DNA of 64,000 bases from Pedobacter africanus (GCF_900176535.1 NZ_FWXT01000002.1:186001-250000), one strand, 5' to 3'; positions 7,986-17,208 are shown, counted from the stretch's first letter. Notes: generated by a model not told the origin, from the letters alone. A program made the numbers and translations.

Positions 7986-9866
7986 ATGAAATATTTGTTC
8001 ACTTTATGGATTGCAGGGATTTGTAGCTTATCCCTGTCAGCCCAGCAAACCCAGAAGCCGGTTTTGCACGGGCGCAACTGGATGGCCATTACCGGAAAGC
8101 CACTGGCTGCAACTGCTGGGGCAATGATTTTTCAACAGGGTGGAAATGCTGTTGATGCCTCCTGTGCTATGCTTGCTGCCACCTGCACCATGTGGGATAC
8201 CTTAAGCTGGGGTGGAGAAACACAAGTGTTGATCTATAATCCAAAAACCAGGAAAGTGATAGCCATCAATGCGATGGGAGTAGCACCAACCGGCGCTACA
8301 GCAACATTCTTTAAAAACAAAGGTTATGGTTTCCCTCCTGAATTTGGTCCGCTTGCTGCTACTACACCGGGAACACCGGGCGGACTGATATACATGCTGG
8401 TCAATTATGGAACAATGAGCCTGAAACAGGTGCTGGCACCGGCCATGGAAATGGCTGCAGGATATCCTATTGAAGCACAGGCCGCCAATACCATTGAGCG
8501 CCAGAAAAATTTAATTGCAGAATGGCCCTACAGCAAGAAGGTCTTTTTGACCCATCCCGGAGAAAAGAGAGCAGCTCCTGAGGCAGGCGAAATCTTTGTG
8601 CAGAAGGACTTGCTGGCTACCTTAAACAAAATGGTAGCCGCGGAGCAGCAGGCATTGAAGCAGGGTAAAACCAGAAAAGAAGCATTAATGGCGGCCTATG
8701 ACCGTTTTTATAAAGGAGATATTGCACAAGAATTTGTACGGGGCTGCCAGGAACAAGGCGGACTGATCACGATGCAGGATCTCGAAAAATGGAAACCTCT
8801 GGAAGAAGAACCACTCACGGTAAATTACAAAGGCATAGATGTTTATAAATTGCAGCAATGGACGCAGGGACCAGTGCTGTTGCAGGCACTGAATATTCTG
8901 GAGAATTTTGACCTTAAATCGATGGGCTATAACAGTACCAGGTATATCCATACCTTGTACCAGGCGATGAACCTTTCTTTTGCAGACCGTGATTTTTATT
9001 ATGGCGACCCTTATACTGCACCCGAGGAACCGGTTAAGGGTTTACTGAGCAAAGCCTATGCAAAGGAGCGGGCCGGATTGATACAATTCGAAAAAAATAA
9101 TCCTGATGTCGGCCCGGGTGATCCTTATCCGTATGAAGGCAAGGTAAATCCGTACCTGGCATTACTTAAAAGCAGGGGATTTGAACAGGACACCGGGAAA
9201 AGGAATTTTGCACCCAAGCACGATATGGGACTGAATTTGCCGGATGAGGCATACATGGACAGGCTGTGGCGGGGGACGACTTCGATAGAAGCGGCCGATA
9301 AAGAAGGATGGGTAGTTTCTGTTACGCCCAGCGGAGGCTGGCTGCCTGCCTGTATCGCAGGTAACACCGGGATAGGAATGAGCCAGCGCATGCAGAGTTT
9401 TGTACTGGATTCAACTATAAATCCCTTTAATGTAGTTGCACCCGGTAAACGGCCAAGAGTGACTTTATCGCCCTCACTGGCTTTGAAGGATGGTAAACCC
9501 TTCCTTGCATCGGCAGTTCAGGGGGGCGACACCCAGGACCAAAACCTGCTGCAGTTCTTTTTAAATGTAGCAGAGTTTGGGATGAATGTACAACAGGCGG
9601 CAGAGGCGGCCAATTTCAATACCAATCAACTCTGGCTTTCGTTGGGGGGTACAACAATGAACGACAGGAAGCCTAAAGCAGGTCAATTACTGCTAAACAA
9701 CTCAACAAGTGATGCTGTGCGCACTGAACTCAAAAAAATGGGTTACACCTTAAGTTTTGATGAGCGCACCAGCGGGCCTATCAACGCTATTTATTTCGAT
9801 TGGAAACATCATTCTTTATGGGGAGGTTCCAGTAACCATGGCGAAGATTACGGTATAGCCTGGTGA
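7986..9866 (+). CDS. Gamma-glutamyltransferase family protein
   Basis: 626 residues with a signal peptide (ending SLSAQ). The large-subunit region has the GGNAVDASCAMLAA motif typical of GGT, and the small subunit would start at the autocleavage threonine T431 (RGTTSIEAADKEGWVV), giving about 196 residues, a usual size. These Ntn-hydrolases process glutathione or gamma-glutamyl compounds in the periplasm. The residues after the nucleophile are TTSIEA rather than the common TTHxS, so substrate use may differ. It lies 36 bp behind the isomerase gene, and its 3' end overlaps the convergent MFS gene (9848-9866). Confidence 0.9.
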   Translation: MKYLFTLWIAGICSLSLSAQQTQKPVLHGRNWMAITGKPLAATAGAMIFQQGGNAVDASCAMLAATCTMWDTLSWGGETQVLIYNPKTRKVIAINAMGVAPTGATATFFKNKGYGFPPEFGPLAATTPGTPGGLIYMLVNYGTMSLKQVLAPAMEMAAGYPIEAQAANTIERQKNLIAEWPYSKKVFLTHPGEKRAAPEAGEIFVQKDLLATLNKMVAAEQQALKQGKTRKEALMAAYDRFYKGDIAQEFVRGCQEQGGLITMQDLEKWKPLEEEPLTVNYKGIDVYKLQQWTQGPVLLQALNILENFDLKSMGYNSTRYIHTLYQAMNLSFADRDFYYGDPYTAPEEPVKGLLSKAYAKERAGLIQFEKNNPDVGPGDPYPYEGKVNPYLALLKSRGFEQDTGKRNFAPKHDMGLNLPDEAYMDRLWRGTTSIEAADKEGWVVSVTPSGGWLPACIAGNTGIGMSQRMQSFVLDSTINPFNVVAPGKRPRVTLSPSLALKDGKPFLASAVQGGDTQDQNLLQFFLNVAEFGMNVQQAAEAANFNTNQLWLSLGGTTMNDRKPKAGQLLLNNSTSDAVRTELKKMGYTLSFDERTSGPINAIYFDWKHHSLWGGSSNHGEDYGIAW

Positions 9867-11065
9867 TCTGGTTTTTTACTCATTCTGTAGATTGTAAACA
9901 TAATCAGTGCAGAAAGCACCGTCAGGATCAGGTAGCTTTCGGCAAGATGATGCTCATCTTTTGCCGGCAAAACCGAAATGATGCTGTAACTTAAAAAAGA
10001 TACGATTACATAGGTGATGCCTCCGGTTAGGCCACTGGCTATTCCGGCATTTTTAGGAAACTGGCCAAGGCAGAAGGTAAAGTAGTTGTTAAAAATATAA
10101 CCTGCAGTAACGTGGATCAGAAAAGCAAATAGAACCAAAGTATAAAGGCTGGAAATAAACTGGATACTGATCAGCATCATCAATACAAATATTACCTGTA
10201 ATAGCAGGTTGGTGCTCATCTTTTTAAAGAAAGGACGGTTAAGGGTAGCTTTACCAATAAAACCACCTACCATCCATGCAAAACCCAATACCAGCGAACT
10301 GTAGCCAGCTACCACCGGTGTAAAATGCAGGTGGTGCTCCACAATAAAAGGGCCTGTCATGTTATAGATCATTACCATGGTGTAGGCCAGGCCAAGCATC
10401 ACGATGCCTAAACTAAAGCTTAACGTTTTGATCATTTTAAGATAGGTACAGGCAATTTTCTTTAATGAAAATTCCGAGAAATGGTTTAGGGTCTCGCCAC
10501 TATAAATGAATTCCAGTATGGCCAGTACAATAGCCAGTAAAGCCAGAAAGTAGAAATTAGACTCCCATCCAAATGCGGTTTGCAGGTAACCGCCAATAAA
10601 AGGGGCAACAATGGGGCCGGTAGACCATATGATAGAAAAAAGGCTCAGGTAGTGCTTTAACTGATCGCCGCTAAAAAGATCTACAAAATACGCTCTTTTA
10701 GCTACTATAATGGTGCCTACGGTAAAGCCATGAATGATCCTCATGAGGTAGATCAGGTAAATATTATGCGTATTGGCAATAATAATGCTGGCTGCGGCGA
10801 AAATAACAAGACAGATGAGGCTTAAGCGATAACGGCCAAAACTGTCGAGCACACTGCCGATAAACAGTTGTGAAATGCCATAGCTGATTAAAAATAAACT
10901 CAATGTAAGCTGTACCTGAAGGCTGCTTACATGCAGGGTAGCAGCCATGCTAGGCAGCGAAGGGATATAAATGTCTGTAGCGAAGCCAGATAGGGGTAAG
11001 AGGGCAAATGCGAGCAGGGTAGAAATGCCCTGGTGCTGTTGCGATAATACTTTTGTAGTGCTCAA
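9848..11065 (-). CDS. MFS exporter, Bcr/CflA-like
   Basis: 405 residues with 12 predicted membrane helices. The first helix carries the Bcr/CflA signature SGFATDIYIPSLPSMA, and the loop after helix 2 has the MFS motif as GSVLDSFGRYR. This family exports drugs or other small molecules by proton antiport. It is monocistronic and convergent with the gamma-glutamyltransferase gene. A TAACTTTG element on its strand at 11094-11101 could be the -7 promoter element. Confidence 0.88.
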   Translation of the reverse strand: MSTTKVLSQQHQGISTLLAFALLPLSGFATDIYIPSLPSMAATLHVSSLQVQLTLSLFLISYGISQLFIGSVLDSFGRYRLSLICLVIFAAASIIIANTHNIYLIYLMRIIHGFTVGTIIVAKRAYFVDLFSGDQLKHYLSLFSIIWSTGPIVAPFIGGYLQTAFGWESNFYFLALLAIVLAILEFIYSGETLNHFSEFSLKKIACTYLKMIKTLSFSLGIVMLGLAYTMVMIYNMTGPFIVEHHLHFTPVVAGYSSLVLGFAWMVGGFIGKATLNRPFFKKMSTNLLLQVIFVLMMLISIQFISSLYTLVLFAFLIHVTAGYIFNNYFTFCLGQFPKNAGIASGLTGGITYVIVSFLSYSIISVLPAKDEHHLAESYLILTVLSALIMFTIYRMSKKPDHQAIP

Positions 11066-11093
11066 AACGGGTGCGATGTTATTTTAAAAAGCC

Positions 11094-11101
11094 CAAAGTT
11101 A
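11094..11101 (-). promoter_or_regulatory. Putative Bacteroidota -7 element for the MFS gene
   Basis: TAACTTTG on the minus strand, matching TAnnTTTG, 29 bp before the start codon. No convincing -33 partner was recognised. Confidence 0.35.
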
Positions 11102-11204
11102 GGCTTTCAAAAAACGGCTGCTGTGCATTTTGAAACATGTAATTGTAATAAAAAAACGGATGACCGGCTAATTTTACATTAGCCTGAAGTATGGGTTAAA
11201 AATT

Positions 11205-12152
11205 TTAAGCCAGCCAGGATTTTAGTGTTTTCAGGTCGGCTTCCATATACCTGATCACTTCCTGTTCTGATATCGAGAGTTTCGTAGCACCAGACTCCGC
11301 ACCTCCCAACGGATATTCGTAATGCAGGGATATGGGCTTTATAATGTTGTATTTTTTCAGGAGCTGAAAATACTGTTTGAAATCGACCATACCCTCACCG
11401 AGGGAAACATTCCGGGGAACCCATTTTTCATTTTCCTTTGCCCAGTAAAAATCTTTGATGGGCATAGAACCTATATGTTTGTGCAAAAGCTTAAACCCGT
11501 TTGGCCATGCTTTGGCACCGTCTACGGTTGCATGTCTTACATCAAACTGGCAGCCAATCCATTTTGGGTCCAGGTCTTTAATGGCCAGCCACAGGTCCCA
11601 GAGTGAGCCGCCAAACAAACCGGTATGGTTTTGGTAGTCGCCATGAATGTTGTAGCGTTCATTCAGCACAGCAAGTGCTGCCAGCTGTTTTTTAAACTGC
11701 GCTATACTGGCTGCGGGATCTCCGTCATCCGGATAAGGATACCAGCCCATTCTGTAGTTTTTTATACCCAGCGCTGAGGCAGTTTTTAAAATGTCTATGG
11801 TGTGTTTTTCATCTGCAGCCTTGATATCTGTTGTCATGGTAAAGACTTCCAGGCCTTCATTTCTTATGGCTTCAACAGCCAGCGGCAGGTCGGTTTTTAC
11901 CTTTTCAGGCAATACATGGCCTTTGGGCCTAACGGTAAGGTCTATCCCGTCAAAGCCCATTTTTGCCGCAAGCTTTGCCATATCTTTATAGTTTAGCCAA
12001 TGCAGGTTTTTGGAAAATATGCTGATGCTCAGCTTATTGCTGGGTAGGCCTTTTTTAACCGGGCCGCCAAAAGCAGGGAAAGATGCTGGTAAAGCTGCCG
12101 CGGCTATAAGCGAATACCTGATGAAATCTTTACGGGTAATAGTTGGATTCAT
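11205..12152 (-). CDS. Sugar phosphate isomerase/epimerase (xylose isomerase-like TIM barrel)
   Basis: 315 residues. The N-terminus has a Tat-like signal of the form TRKDFIRYSLIAAAALPA, common in Bacteroidota, where the twin arginine is relaxed to RKDF. The rest is an AP-endonuclease-2 type TIM barrel, with GFDGIDLTVRPKGHVLPE near the N-terminus, NHTGLFGG, a WIGCQFDVRHA strand, and a C-terminal SLHYEYPLGG strand carrying the expected metal-binding histidine and glutamate. Probably a periplasmic isomerase or epimerase acting on a sugar derivative. Substrate unknown and no partners adjacent. Confidence 0.85.
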   Translation of the reverse strand: MNPTITRKDFIRYSLIAAAALPASFPAFGGPVKKGLPSNKLSISIFSKNLHWLNYKDMAKLAAKMGFDGIDLTVRPKGHVLPEKVKTDLPLAVEAIRNEGLEVFTMTTDIKAADEKHTIDILKTASALGIKNYRMGWYPYPDDGDPAASIAQFKKQLAALAVLNERYNIHGDYQNHTGLFGGSLWDLWLAIKDLDPKWIGCQFDVRHATVDGAKAWPNGFKLLHKHIGSMPIKDFYWAKENEKWVPRNVSLGEGMVDFKQYFQLLKKYNIIKPISLHYEYPLGGAESGATKLSISEQEVIRYMEADLKTLKSWLA

Positions 12153-12203
12153 TTCCTAAAGATATCAAAGAGAACTTAGAGTGACAATATGTCGACCTAA
12201 TTA

Positions 12204-12695
12204 ATGATCTTTGTTGGTTTAAAACTACAGGTTTTGTACTCAAAAGATCAGGCTTCACAACTCAGACAAACATTCTGGACTACATTTGGGCAGTATATCG
12301 CGCCACAGCCTTCGGCAGAGGGGCTAAAGATAAACTGGGTCAATTACAAGACCGGGATCAAACATGTTTTTTTTAAAATGCAGGCCGATGGCCGCAGTGC
12401 TGATATTGCTATAGAAATTGCCCATCCAGATACCGGTATGCAGGAACTTGTTTTTGAGCAATTTAAAGCATACCGGAAGCTGCTGGAGCTCCAGCTTGGA
12501 GAAGCGTGGAGCTGGGAACTGCACGTAACCGGAGAAAATGGAAAAACGGTAAGCAGGATCTGCCAGAAAATCGAAGGCGTAAGTATTTTTAGAAAAGAAG
12601 ACTGGCCCGCGCTTATTTCTTTTTTTAAGCCGCGAATCATTGCGCTGGATGAATTTTGGAGCGACGCAAAATATGGCTTTGAATTGTTTAATTAA
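12204..12695 (+). CDS. DUF4268 protein
   Basis: Up to 163 residues. The conserved part begins at LYSKDQASQLRQTFWTTFGQYI and includes KHVFFKMQADGRSADIAIEI and a C-terminal ALDEFWSDAKYGFELF, characteristic of DUF4268. The first ATG (12204) adds ten hydrophobic residues outside the domain; a TTG at 12234 would give the usual family start. The domain resembles nuclease-like folds in some annotations, but the function is unknown. Monocistronic. Confidence 0.8.
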   Translation: MIFVGLKLQVLYSKDQASQLRQTFWTTFGQYIAPQPSAEGLKINWVNYKTGIKHVFFKMQADGRSADIAIEIAHPDTGMQELVFEQFKAYRKLLELQLGEAWSWELHVTGENGKTVSRICQKIEGVSIFRKEDWPALISFFKPRIIALDEFWSDAKYGFELFN

Positions 12696-12802
12696 GAGGG
12701 GTGGCTTTACAGGTTTTAAGTTTAGCAATAACGTTTCTAAACTAAAATCATATGCTAAACTGTTTCGGCATTGTTCTAGTTTTGCGGGAAATTAAAAATC
12801 AA

Positions 12803-13027
12803 ATGTCAAAAACAAAACTTACAATTAACAACAACGGATCGGTAAAAATAGAAGGTGATTTCGAAATCGTGGATAGAAATGGGGATGCTTATGGCTTACA
12901 GGGAAGAACCGTGTTGTCTATCTGTCGTTGCGGACTGTCTAAGAATAAGCCTTTTTGTGATGGTTCTCATAACGGCCACTTTGAACATGAAGCTATTGCT
13001 TTCGAGCTTCCACCTAAAAAGGTGTAA
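12803..13027 (+). CDS. CDGSH iron-sulfur domain protein
   Basis: 74 residues from the ATG at 12803; an upstream ATG at 12752 adds an unrelated hydrophobic stretch. The motif CRCGLSKNKPFCDGSH provides the three cysteines and one histidine (C41, C43, C52, H56) that bind a redox-active [2Fe-2S] cluster in mitoNEET-like proteins. Such small single-CDGSH proteins are cytosolic and their physiological partners are unknown. Confidence 0.92.
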   Translation: MSKTKLTINNNGSVKIEGDFEIVDRNGDAYGLQGRTVLSICRCGLSKNKPFCDGSHNGHFEHEAIAFELPPKKV

Positions 13028-13085
13028 TTTCTAAACATTCTGGTATTGTTTTTTGTAGTTATTAGTAACTAATAAATGTACAGCT

Positions 13086-13793
13086 ATGAAGCCTTTTCAG
13101 CTATTCACCGGTTTGAGCCTTGTTATTTGCCTGTTCGGTTCCTGCGTGTCCAGGAAGCCCACAAGAGATGCTGAGCAGAAACGTAAACCGGCGATAACCG
13201 GTGTTACGCCAACAATTAAGAACCCAAGCAGGGGGGTGATCAATGCGAGTGGTGATGGACTTACCCCTGGGATTGGCAGATCAAACGGGGCCGGTTCCGA
13301 AGAAAGTGCAACCAGTATTGCCAATAGCGCAATCGCAAAAGCAAATGTAGCTGTCAAAATCTCTGAGCGTAAGCTGTCGGGTTTAAGCGACGAAGAACTG
13401 ATGGGCCGGATTTCGGAGCTACAGAATGGAATCGTAGATATGAGCGGCAGCATCTTGAAAAGCACCGGAAAGGAAAAGATCAGGAATTACGCTGAGGCGG
13501 TTTTAAAAGAATACGGGGCTGCTCAAAGTCAGCTTAAAAAGCTGCTGGCAGCGCAAGCGGTCCGTAGCCAGAATAGCCCCAAAGCGGGATCTGCAGTAGC
13601 AAAGAGTGATTTTGACTATGTCCAGGCGATGATATCAGGTCATCAGGACCTGATATTGCTGCTTACTGTGGCAGGAGCGTCTAAAGATAATGGTCTGAAG
13701 AATTTTGGAACGGCATACCTGCCCCTGGCGAAGAAACAGCTGGAGGATGCCCGTGAGCTGACAAAATTGGTTAGCCCAAAGCAGAAAAACTGA
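13086..13793 (+). CDS. Lipoprotein with C-terminal helical (DUF4142-like) region
   Basis: 235 residues. Lipobox LFGSC (cysteine at residue 20) follows a hydrophobic signal. Residues 25-80 are a low-complexity Gly/Ser/Asn-rich linker. The C-terminal half is strongly helical, with spacing reminiscent of DUF4142 ferritin-like bundles (YAEAVLKEYGAAQSQLKKLL, then FDYVQAMISGHQDLILLL), but the metal-type histidine pattern is not complete. Family assignment is tentative and the function unknown. Confidence 0.6.
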   Translation: MKPFQLFTGLSLVICLFGSCVSRKPTRDAEQKRKPAITGVTPTIKNPSRGVINASGDGLTPGIGRSNGAGSEESATSIANSAIAKANVAVKISERKLSGLSDEELMGRISELQNGIVDMSGSILKSTGKEKIRNYAEAVLKEYGAAQSQLKKLLAAQAVRSQNSPKAGSAVAKSDFDYVQAMISGHQDLILLLTVAGASKDNGLKNFGTAYLPLAKKQLEDARELTKLVSPKQKN

Positions 13794-13833
13794 TTAAAAA
13801 CCTTCTATTTTCGGCATTATGCCAATGATTTGC

Positions 13834-13841
13834 TAGCTTTG
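13834..13841 (+). promoter_or_regulatory. Putative promoter -7 element before the membrane protein/Crp pair
   Basis: TAGCTTTG matches TAnnTTTG. About 20 bp upstream lies TTTTCGG, a plausible -33 element. The start codon at 13861 follows 20 bp later. Confidence 0.45.
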
Positions 13842-13860
13842 CAGGGTAATTTACAAGTTT

Positions 13861-14394
13861 ATGAAAGCAGGGCGTTTTACTATTGAGGAGGGTGATAATT
13901 CTATAAAAACTACGATAGCTGTGGTATCTTCCACCGCTGGCAAAATCTTTTTATATGCGTTGAATATTTTATTGATTGCTGTGGTGGTACTTTTTTTTAT
14001 AGGAGATATAGGTATAATTACATTATTCATTGCTGTAATGGAGGTTCTGTTGTTCCGGTATTCACTCTGGAACCTTTATGGATCGGAAACGATCATTTTG
14101 AAAAAACATACTTTAACTTATCAGCAGTGCTATGGCTTCATTAAAATGCCCCTAAGAACTGTAAGTATTACCAAAACCCTAAGGGTAATTCCTTTTCATG
14201 AGAATTTTCAGGCCGGTAACCAGGCCATGAAACTGATATTTGAGTCTATTGACGAACGCTTACAACCTGTTAATCTTTACCAGACTTCGCTTCCTGTTTC
14301 CAATCAGGACTACAAAACATTCATGAATGCTTTCAACCGGTTTAATAAAGCCCATATGGAAGAATACCTGTTGCCACTTCCTCAAATGAATTGA
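13861..14394 (+). CDS. Membrane protein of unknown function with PH-like soluble domain
   Basis: 177 residues. Two adjacent hydrophobic helices (about 25-65) are followed by a soluble beta-rich domain (SETIILKKHTLTYQQCYGF) reminiscent of bacterial PH domains (an impression, not a match). The stop TGA shares its last base with the ATG of the downstream Crp/Fnr gene, so the two are translationally coupled and probably functionally linked. Confidence 0.6.
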   Translation: MKAGRFTIEEGDNSIKTTIAVVSSTAGKIFLYALNILLIAVVVLFFIGDIGIITLFIAVMEVLLFRYSLWNLYGSETIILKKHTLTYQQCYGFIKMPLRTVSITKTLRVIPFHENFQAGNQAMKLIFESIDERLQPVNLYQTSLPVSNQDYKTFMNAFNRFNKAHMEEYLLPLPQMN

Positions 14395-14960
14395 TGGAAC
14401 AAATCCGGACGTACTTTGAGAAAATTGCCAAACTTTCCGATACCGATTGGCAATTTTTTTTGTCTAAACTAAAAAAACAGGAGTTCAAAAAAAAGGCTGT
14501 TGTTCTAAAAGCAGGAACAGTAGAAAATTACCTGTCATTTATTGAAAATGGGATAGTGCGGCTTTGCATTCCAGCTGAGTTTGATGACCTTACTTTTGGT
14601 TTTGCACATGCTGGTGCTTTTGTAAGCGCATACGATTCGTTTCTAACCCAAACTCCATCGGTATACCACATAGAAACCGTCACTGAAACCGTTTTATGGC
14701 GTATAAATTATGCTGACCTGCAATTGGTCTATGAAAATACTGCAATAGGTAACACCATAGGAAGGGGAGCGGCAGAGGCCTTATTTCTGGAAAAATCAAA
14801 AAGAGAGCTTTCGCTTTTAAACGATACCGCAGAGCAGCGTTACCTGAACCTTTTTGCGGAAAAACCACATTTATTTCAGCAGATTCCTTTAAAATTCATT
14901 GCTTCTTATATTGGCATTACCCCACAAGCCCTTAGCAGAATAAGACGACGGATTTCTTAA
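14394..14960 (+). CDS. Crp/Fnr family transcriptional regulator
   Basis: 188 residues starting at the ATG overlapping the upstream stop; a TTG three bases earlier is less likely. The N-terminal cyclic-nucleotide-binding fold (VVLKAGTVENYLSFIENGIVRL) lacks the phosphate-binding RxA motif of true cAMP receptors, and no Fnr-type cysteine cluster is present. The C-terminal helix-turn-helix ends FIASYIGITPQALSRIRRRI, typical of the short Bacteroidota subgroup. Its likely operator lies on its own stop codon, in front of the DoxX gene. Confidence 0.9.
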   Translation: MEQIRTYFEKIAKLSDTDWQFFLSKLKKQEFKKKAVVLKAGTVENYLSFIENGIVRLCIPAEFDDLTFGFAHAGAFVSAYDSFLTQTPSVYHIETVTETVLWRINYADLQLVYENTAIGNTIGRGAAEALFLEKSKRELSLLNDTAEQRYLNLFAEKPHLFQQIPLKFIASYIGITPQALSRIRRRIS

Positions 14961-14973
14961 CCCAGGTTCATTG
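14954..14973 (+). promoter_or_regulatory. Operator-like palindrome before the DoxX gene
   Basis: The sequence TTCTTAACCCAGGTTCATTG shares its first nine bases and core layout with the two sites flanking the other Crp/Fnr gene (42718 and 44516). Its centre is about 30 bp upstream of a -7-like CAATTTTG at 14994-15001, the same spacing as at the other two sites. Confidence 0.55.
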
Positions 14974-15014
14974 CGTATGCTTTCTGCAATGTTCAATTTT
15001 GTAAATAAAAAATC

Positions 15015-15485
15015 ATGAATGTATTAGTTGTATTGTTTATTTCAACGGGTATTGCGGCGCTTGTCATTAAAATCATGAGCCACGAACATCACTTGCCGGC
15101 TGCTGCAAGAATAGGAATGTCGGTCATGCTGTTATTTACAGCATTGGGGCATTTTATGTTTGCCAGGGGGATGAGCATGATGGTTCCCGACTTTATTCCC
15201 TTCAAAATAGAGCTGGTTTATCTAACCGGGGTTATTGAGGTTGCAGCAGCCATTGGCCTGCAGCTCCCTAAATTAAGGTTGCTTACCGCCTGGCTGCTGA
15301 TCCTCTTTTTTATACTTATCCTGCCATCGAACGCTAAAGCTGCGCTGGAGCATATCGATATGTACAAAGCCAACTATGAAGGCACTGGTACCGGATATCT
15401 ATGGTTTAGGATCCCTTTGCAATTGTTTTTTATTGCATGGATTTATTTTTCGGCCATAAAAAGTCAACAAAGAAAGTCAGGTTAA
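15015..15485 (+). CDS. DoxX-like membrane protein
   Basis: 156 residues with four to five hydrophobic helices and the DoxX-type pattern RIGMSVMLLFTALGHF, then PLxxELVYLTGVIEVAAAIGL. DoxX-like proteins are inner-membrane proteins often linked to redox or quinone metabolism, without a firm function. The gene follows a Crp/Fnr regulator by about 55 bp with an operator-like palindrome between. Its 3' end overlaps the convergent ABC-F gene by nine bases. Confidence 0.8.
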   Translation: MNVLVVLFISTGIAALVIKIMSHEHHLPAAARIGMSVMLLFTALGHFMFARGMSMMVPDFIPFKIELVYLTGVIEVAAAIGLQLPKLRLLTAWLLILFFILILPSNAKAALEHIDMYKANYEGTGTGYLWFRIPLQLFFIAWIYFSAIKSQQRKSG

Positions 15486-17066
15486 TTCAATGGCCTGTTC
15501 TATATGGATGTCTTTTAAGAAGTGCTCATCATGAGATACCACAAGTAGTGCGCCCTGGTATTCATTAATTGCCGTTGTTAATATTTCAATGTTCTGAATA
15601 TCCAGGTTGTTGGTAGGTTCATCCAGTATGATCATATCCGGAGCCTGGTTGCTGATGGTGAGCGAACAGAGCATAAGCCTCATTTTTTCACCTCCGCTCA
15701 GCGCGCTGCAGGGTTTGTCCCAATAGTTTGATGTAAAGAGAAACCTGTTCAGGCGGGTTTTTATTTCATGCTCCTGAAGTATGCCGGTATTGTACCGTTC
15801 TGCCTGCTGATAAACTGTAAGCCTGTTGTCTATTAAGGAATAATCCTGATCGATATACACCGAATTGAACTTTGCGCGTTGAATGGTGCCCCATCCTGGC
15901 TGAAGTTCGGCCAGTAGTATTTTAATTAAAGTAGTTTTTCCTGAACCATTTAATCCTTTAATGAGTATGCGTTTGGCAGCATTGATTTGAAAATTTAAAC
16001 CTTTTTTCCAAAGCGGGTGGTCGGTATATCCAAAATTAATGTCTTTTGCGTCGATCAGGATTTTTCCTGTATGCAGGGCCGAATTATCGAAGTTCATTTT
16101 CATTTTGCCGCTCTCCGGACGTGTGCTACGCAATTGCGTAAGTTCCACGGAAATGTTGTTTATCTTTTCAGCGTGGACGCTCTTCATTTTCGAGGTACTG
16201 TTCTCGGCCTTGTTTCTCAGGGTATTCATCACTATGGTTGGTAGACCGGCTTTTTCCTGTTTCTTCTTTCCCTTTGCATCCAGTTTTTGCTGCCTTTCCA
16301 TCGCTTCTTTTTCTGTTTCCCTGGCGCTGCGAAGAGACTTTTCTTTGTTTTTTAAATCCTGGTTCAGCGCTGCTGTTTCTGTGTTTTTCTGTTCAACATA
16401 GAAATCATAATTTCCGCCATAAATGTTAATCCCACCTTTGCTAAGTTCATATACTACATCCAAAAGGTTTAGCAGTGTGCGGTCATGGCTTACTACAATT
16501 AAAGTGTTTTTCGTTTGGCTGATGTAATCATAAAGCATGTTTCTGGCGGTGGTATCTAAATGATTACTTGGCTCGTCCATCAATACGGATTCGGGGCGGT
16601 TAACCATAATTCCTGCCAAAAACACTCTCGTCTTTTGTCCGCCGCTCAGCGTTTCTATTTTCTGGGTTAAATCCAGCCCCTCAAGGCCCCAGTAGTCAAA
16701 GGCTTTCTGACAGCGTTCTTCCAGAGCCCAGTCATCGTTAAGCTGGCTCAGGTTTTCATCCGTGATGTTTCCATTCAGAATTTCATTCAAGGCCTGAAGC
16801 TTATCGCTGATCTGAAGAGCTTGCGCTACAGTGTAATCATTAAACTGACCAAAAACCTGGGGAATATAATAAGGTTTAGGATTATTTTTTACCAGTCCGG
16901 CCGAGGGGTGCAGCGCTCCGGCCAGGATCTTCAAAAGTGTAGATTTTCCGGAGCCATTATTGCCTATTAAGGCAATTTTATCTTGCTTGTTTACTATGAA
17001 ATTTAAATCAGTAAACAATAAATCTTTATTGGGATGTATATAGGTAAGGTCTTGAAGAATAAGCAT
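15477..17066 (-). CDS. ABC-F family ATPase (ribosome-associated)
   Basis: 529 residues from the ATG at 17066, where the family start MLILQDLTY is found; a longer frame to 17117 is open but atypical. Two ABC domains: Walker A GNNGSGKST and GLNGSGKTT, signatures LSGGQKTR and LSGGEKMR, Walker B ending MDEPSNHLD and ILDEPTNNLD. There is no membrane domain. The inter-domain linker is long, lysine-rich and coiled-coil-like, as in ABC-F factors that act at the ribosomal E site. It could be a translation factor or an antibiotic-protection protein; the sequence alone does not decide. Confidence 0.9.
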   Translation of the reverse strand: MLILQDLTYIHPNKDLLFTDLNFIVNKQDKIALIGNNGSGKSTLLKILAGALHPSAGLVKNNPKPYYIPQVFGQFNDYTVAQALQISDKLQALNEILNGNITDENLSQLNDDWALEERCQKAFDYWGLEGLDLTQKIETLSGGQKTRVFLAGIMVNRPESVLMDEPSNHLDTTARNMLYDYISQTKNTLIVVSHDRTLLNLLDVVYELSKGGINIYGGNYDFYVEQKNTETAALNQDLKNKEKSLRSARETEKEAMERQQKLDAKGKKKQEKAGLPTIVMNTLRNKAENSTSKMKSVHAEKINNISVELTQLRSTRPESGKMKMNFDNSALHTGKILIDAKDINFGYTDHPLWKKGLNFQINAAKRILIKGLNGSGKTTLIKILLAELQPGWGTIQRAKFNSVYIDQDYSLIDNRLTVYQQAERYNTGILQEHEIKTRLNRFLFTSNYWDKPCSALSGGEKMRLMLCSLTISNQAPDMIILDEPTNNLDIQNIEILTTAINEYQGALLVVSHDEHFLKDIHIEQAIELT

Positions 17067-17208
17067 AATTTCTTTCTTTAACAGGTGAACAAATGAAAGA
17101 TTGCCAGTTACGGGCAATCCTGTTTATTTTCTGAAAGAAATTATATCCTACATTTAGTTTTGTATTGTTTGTGTGGGCAAAGATAATAAAAGTTAAGCTT
17201 ATCTTGTG

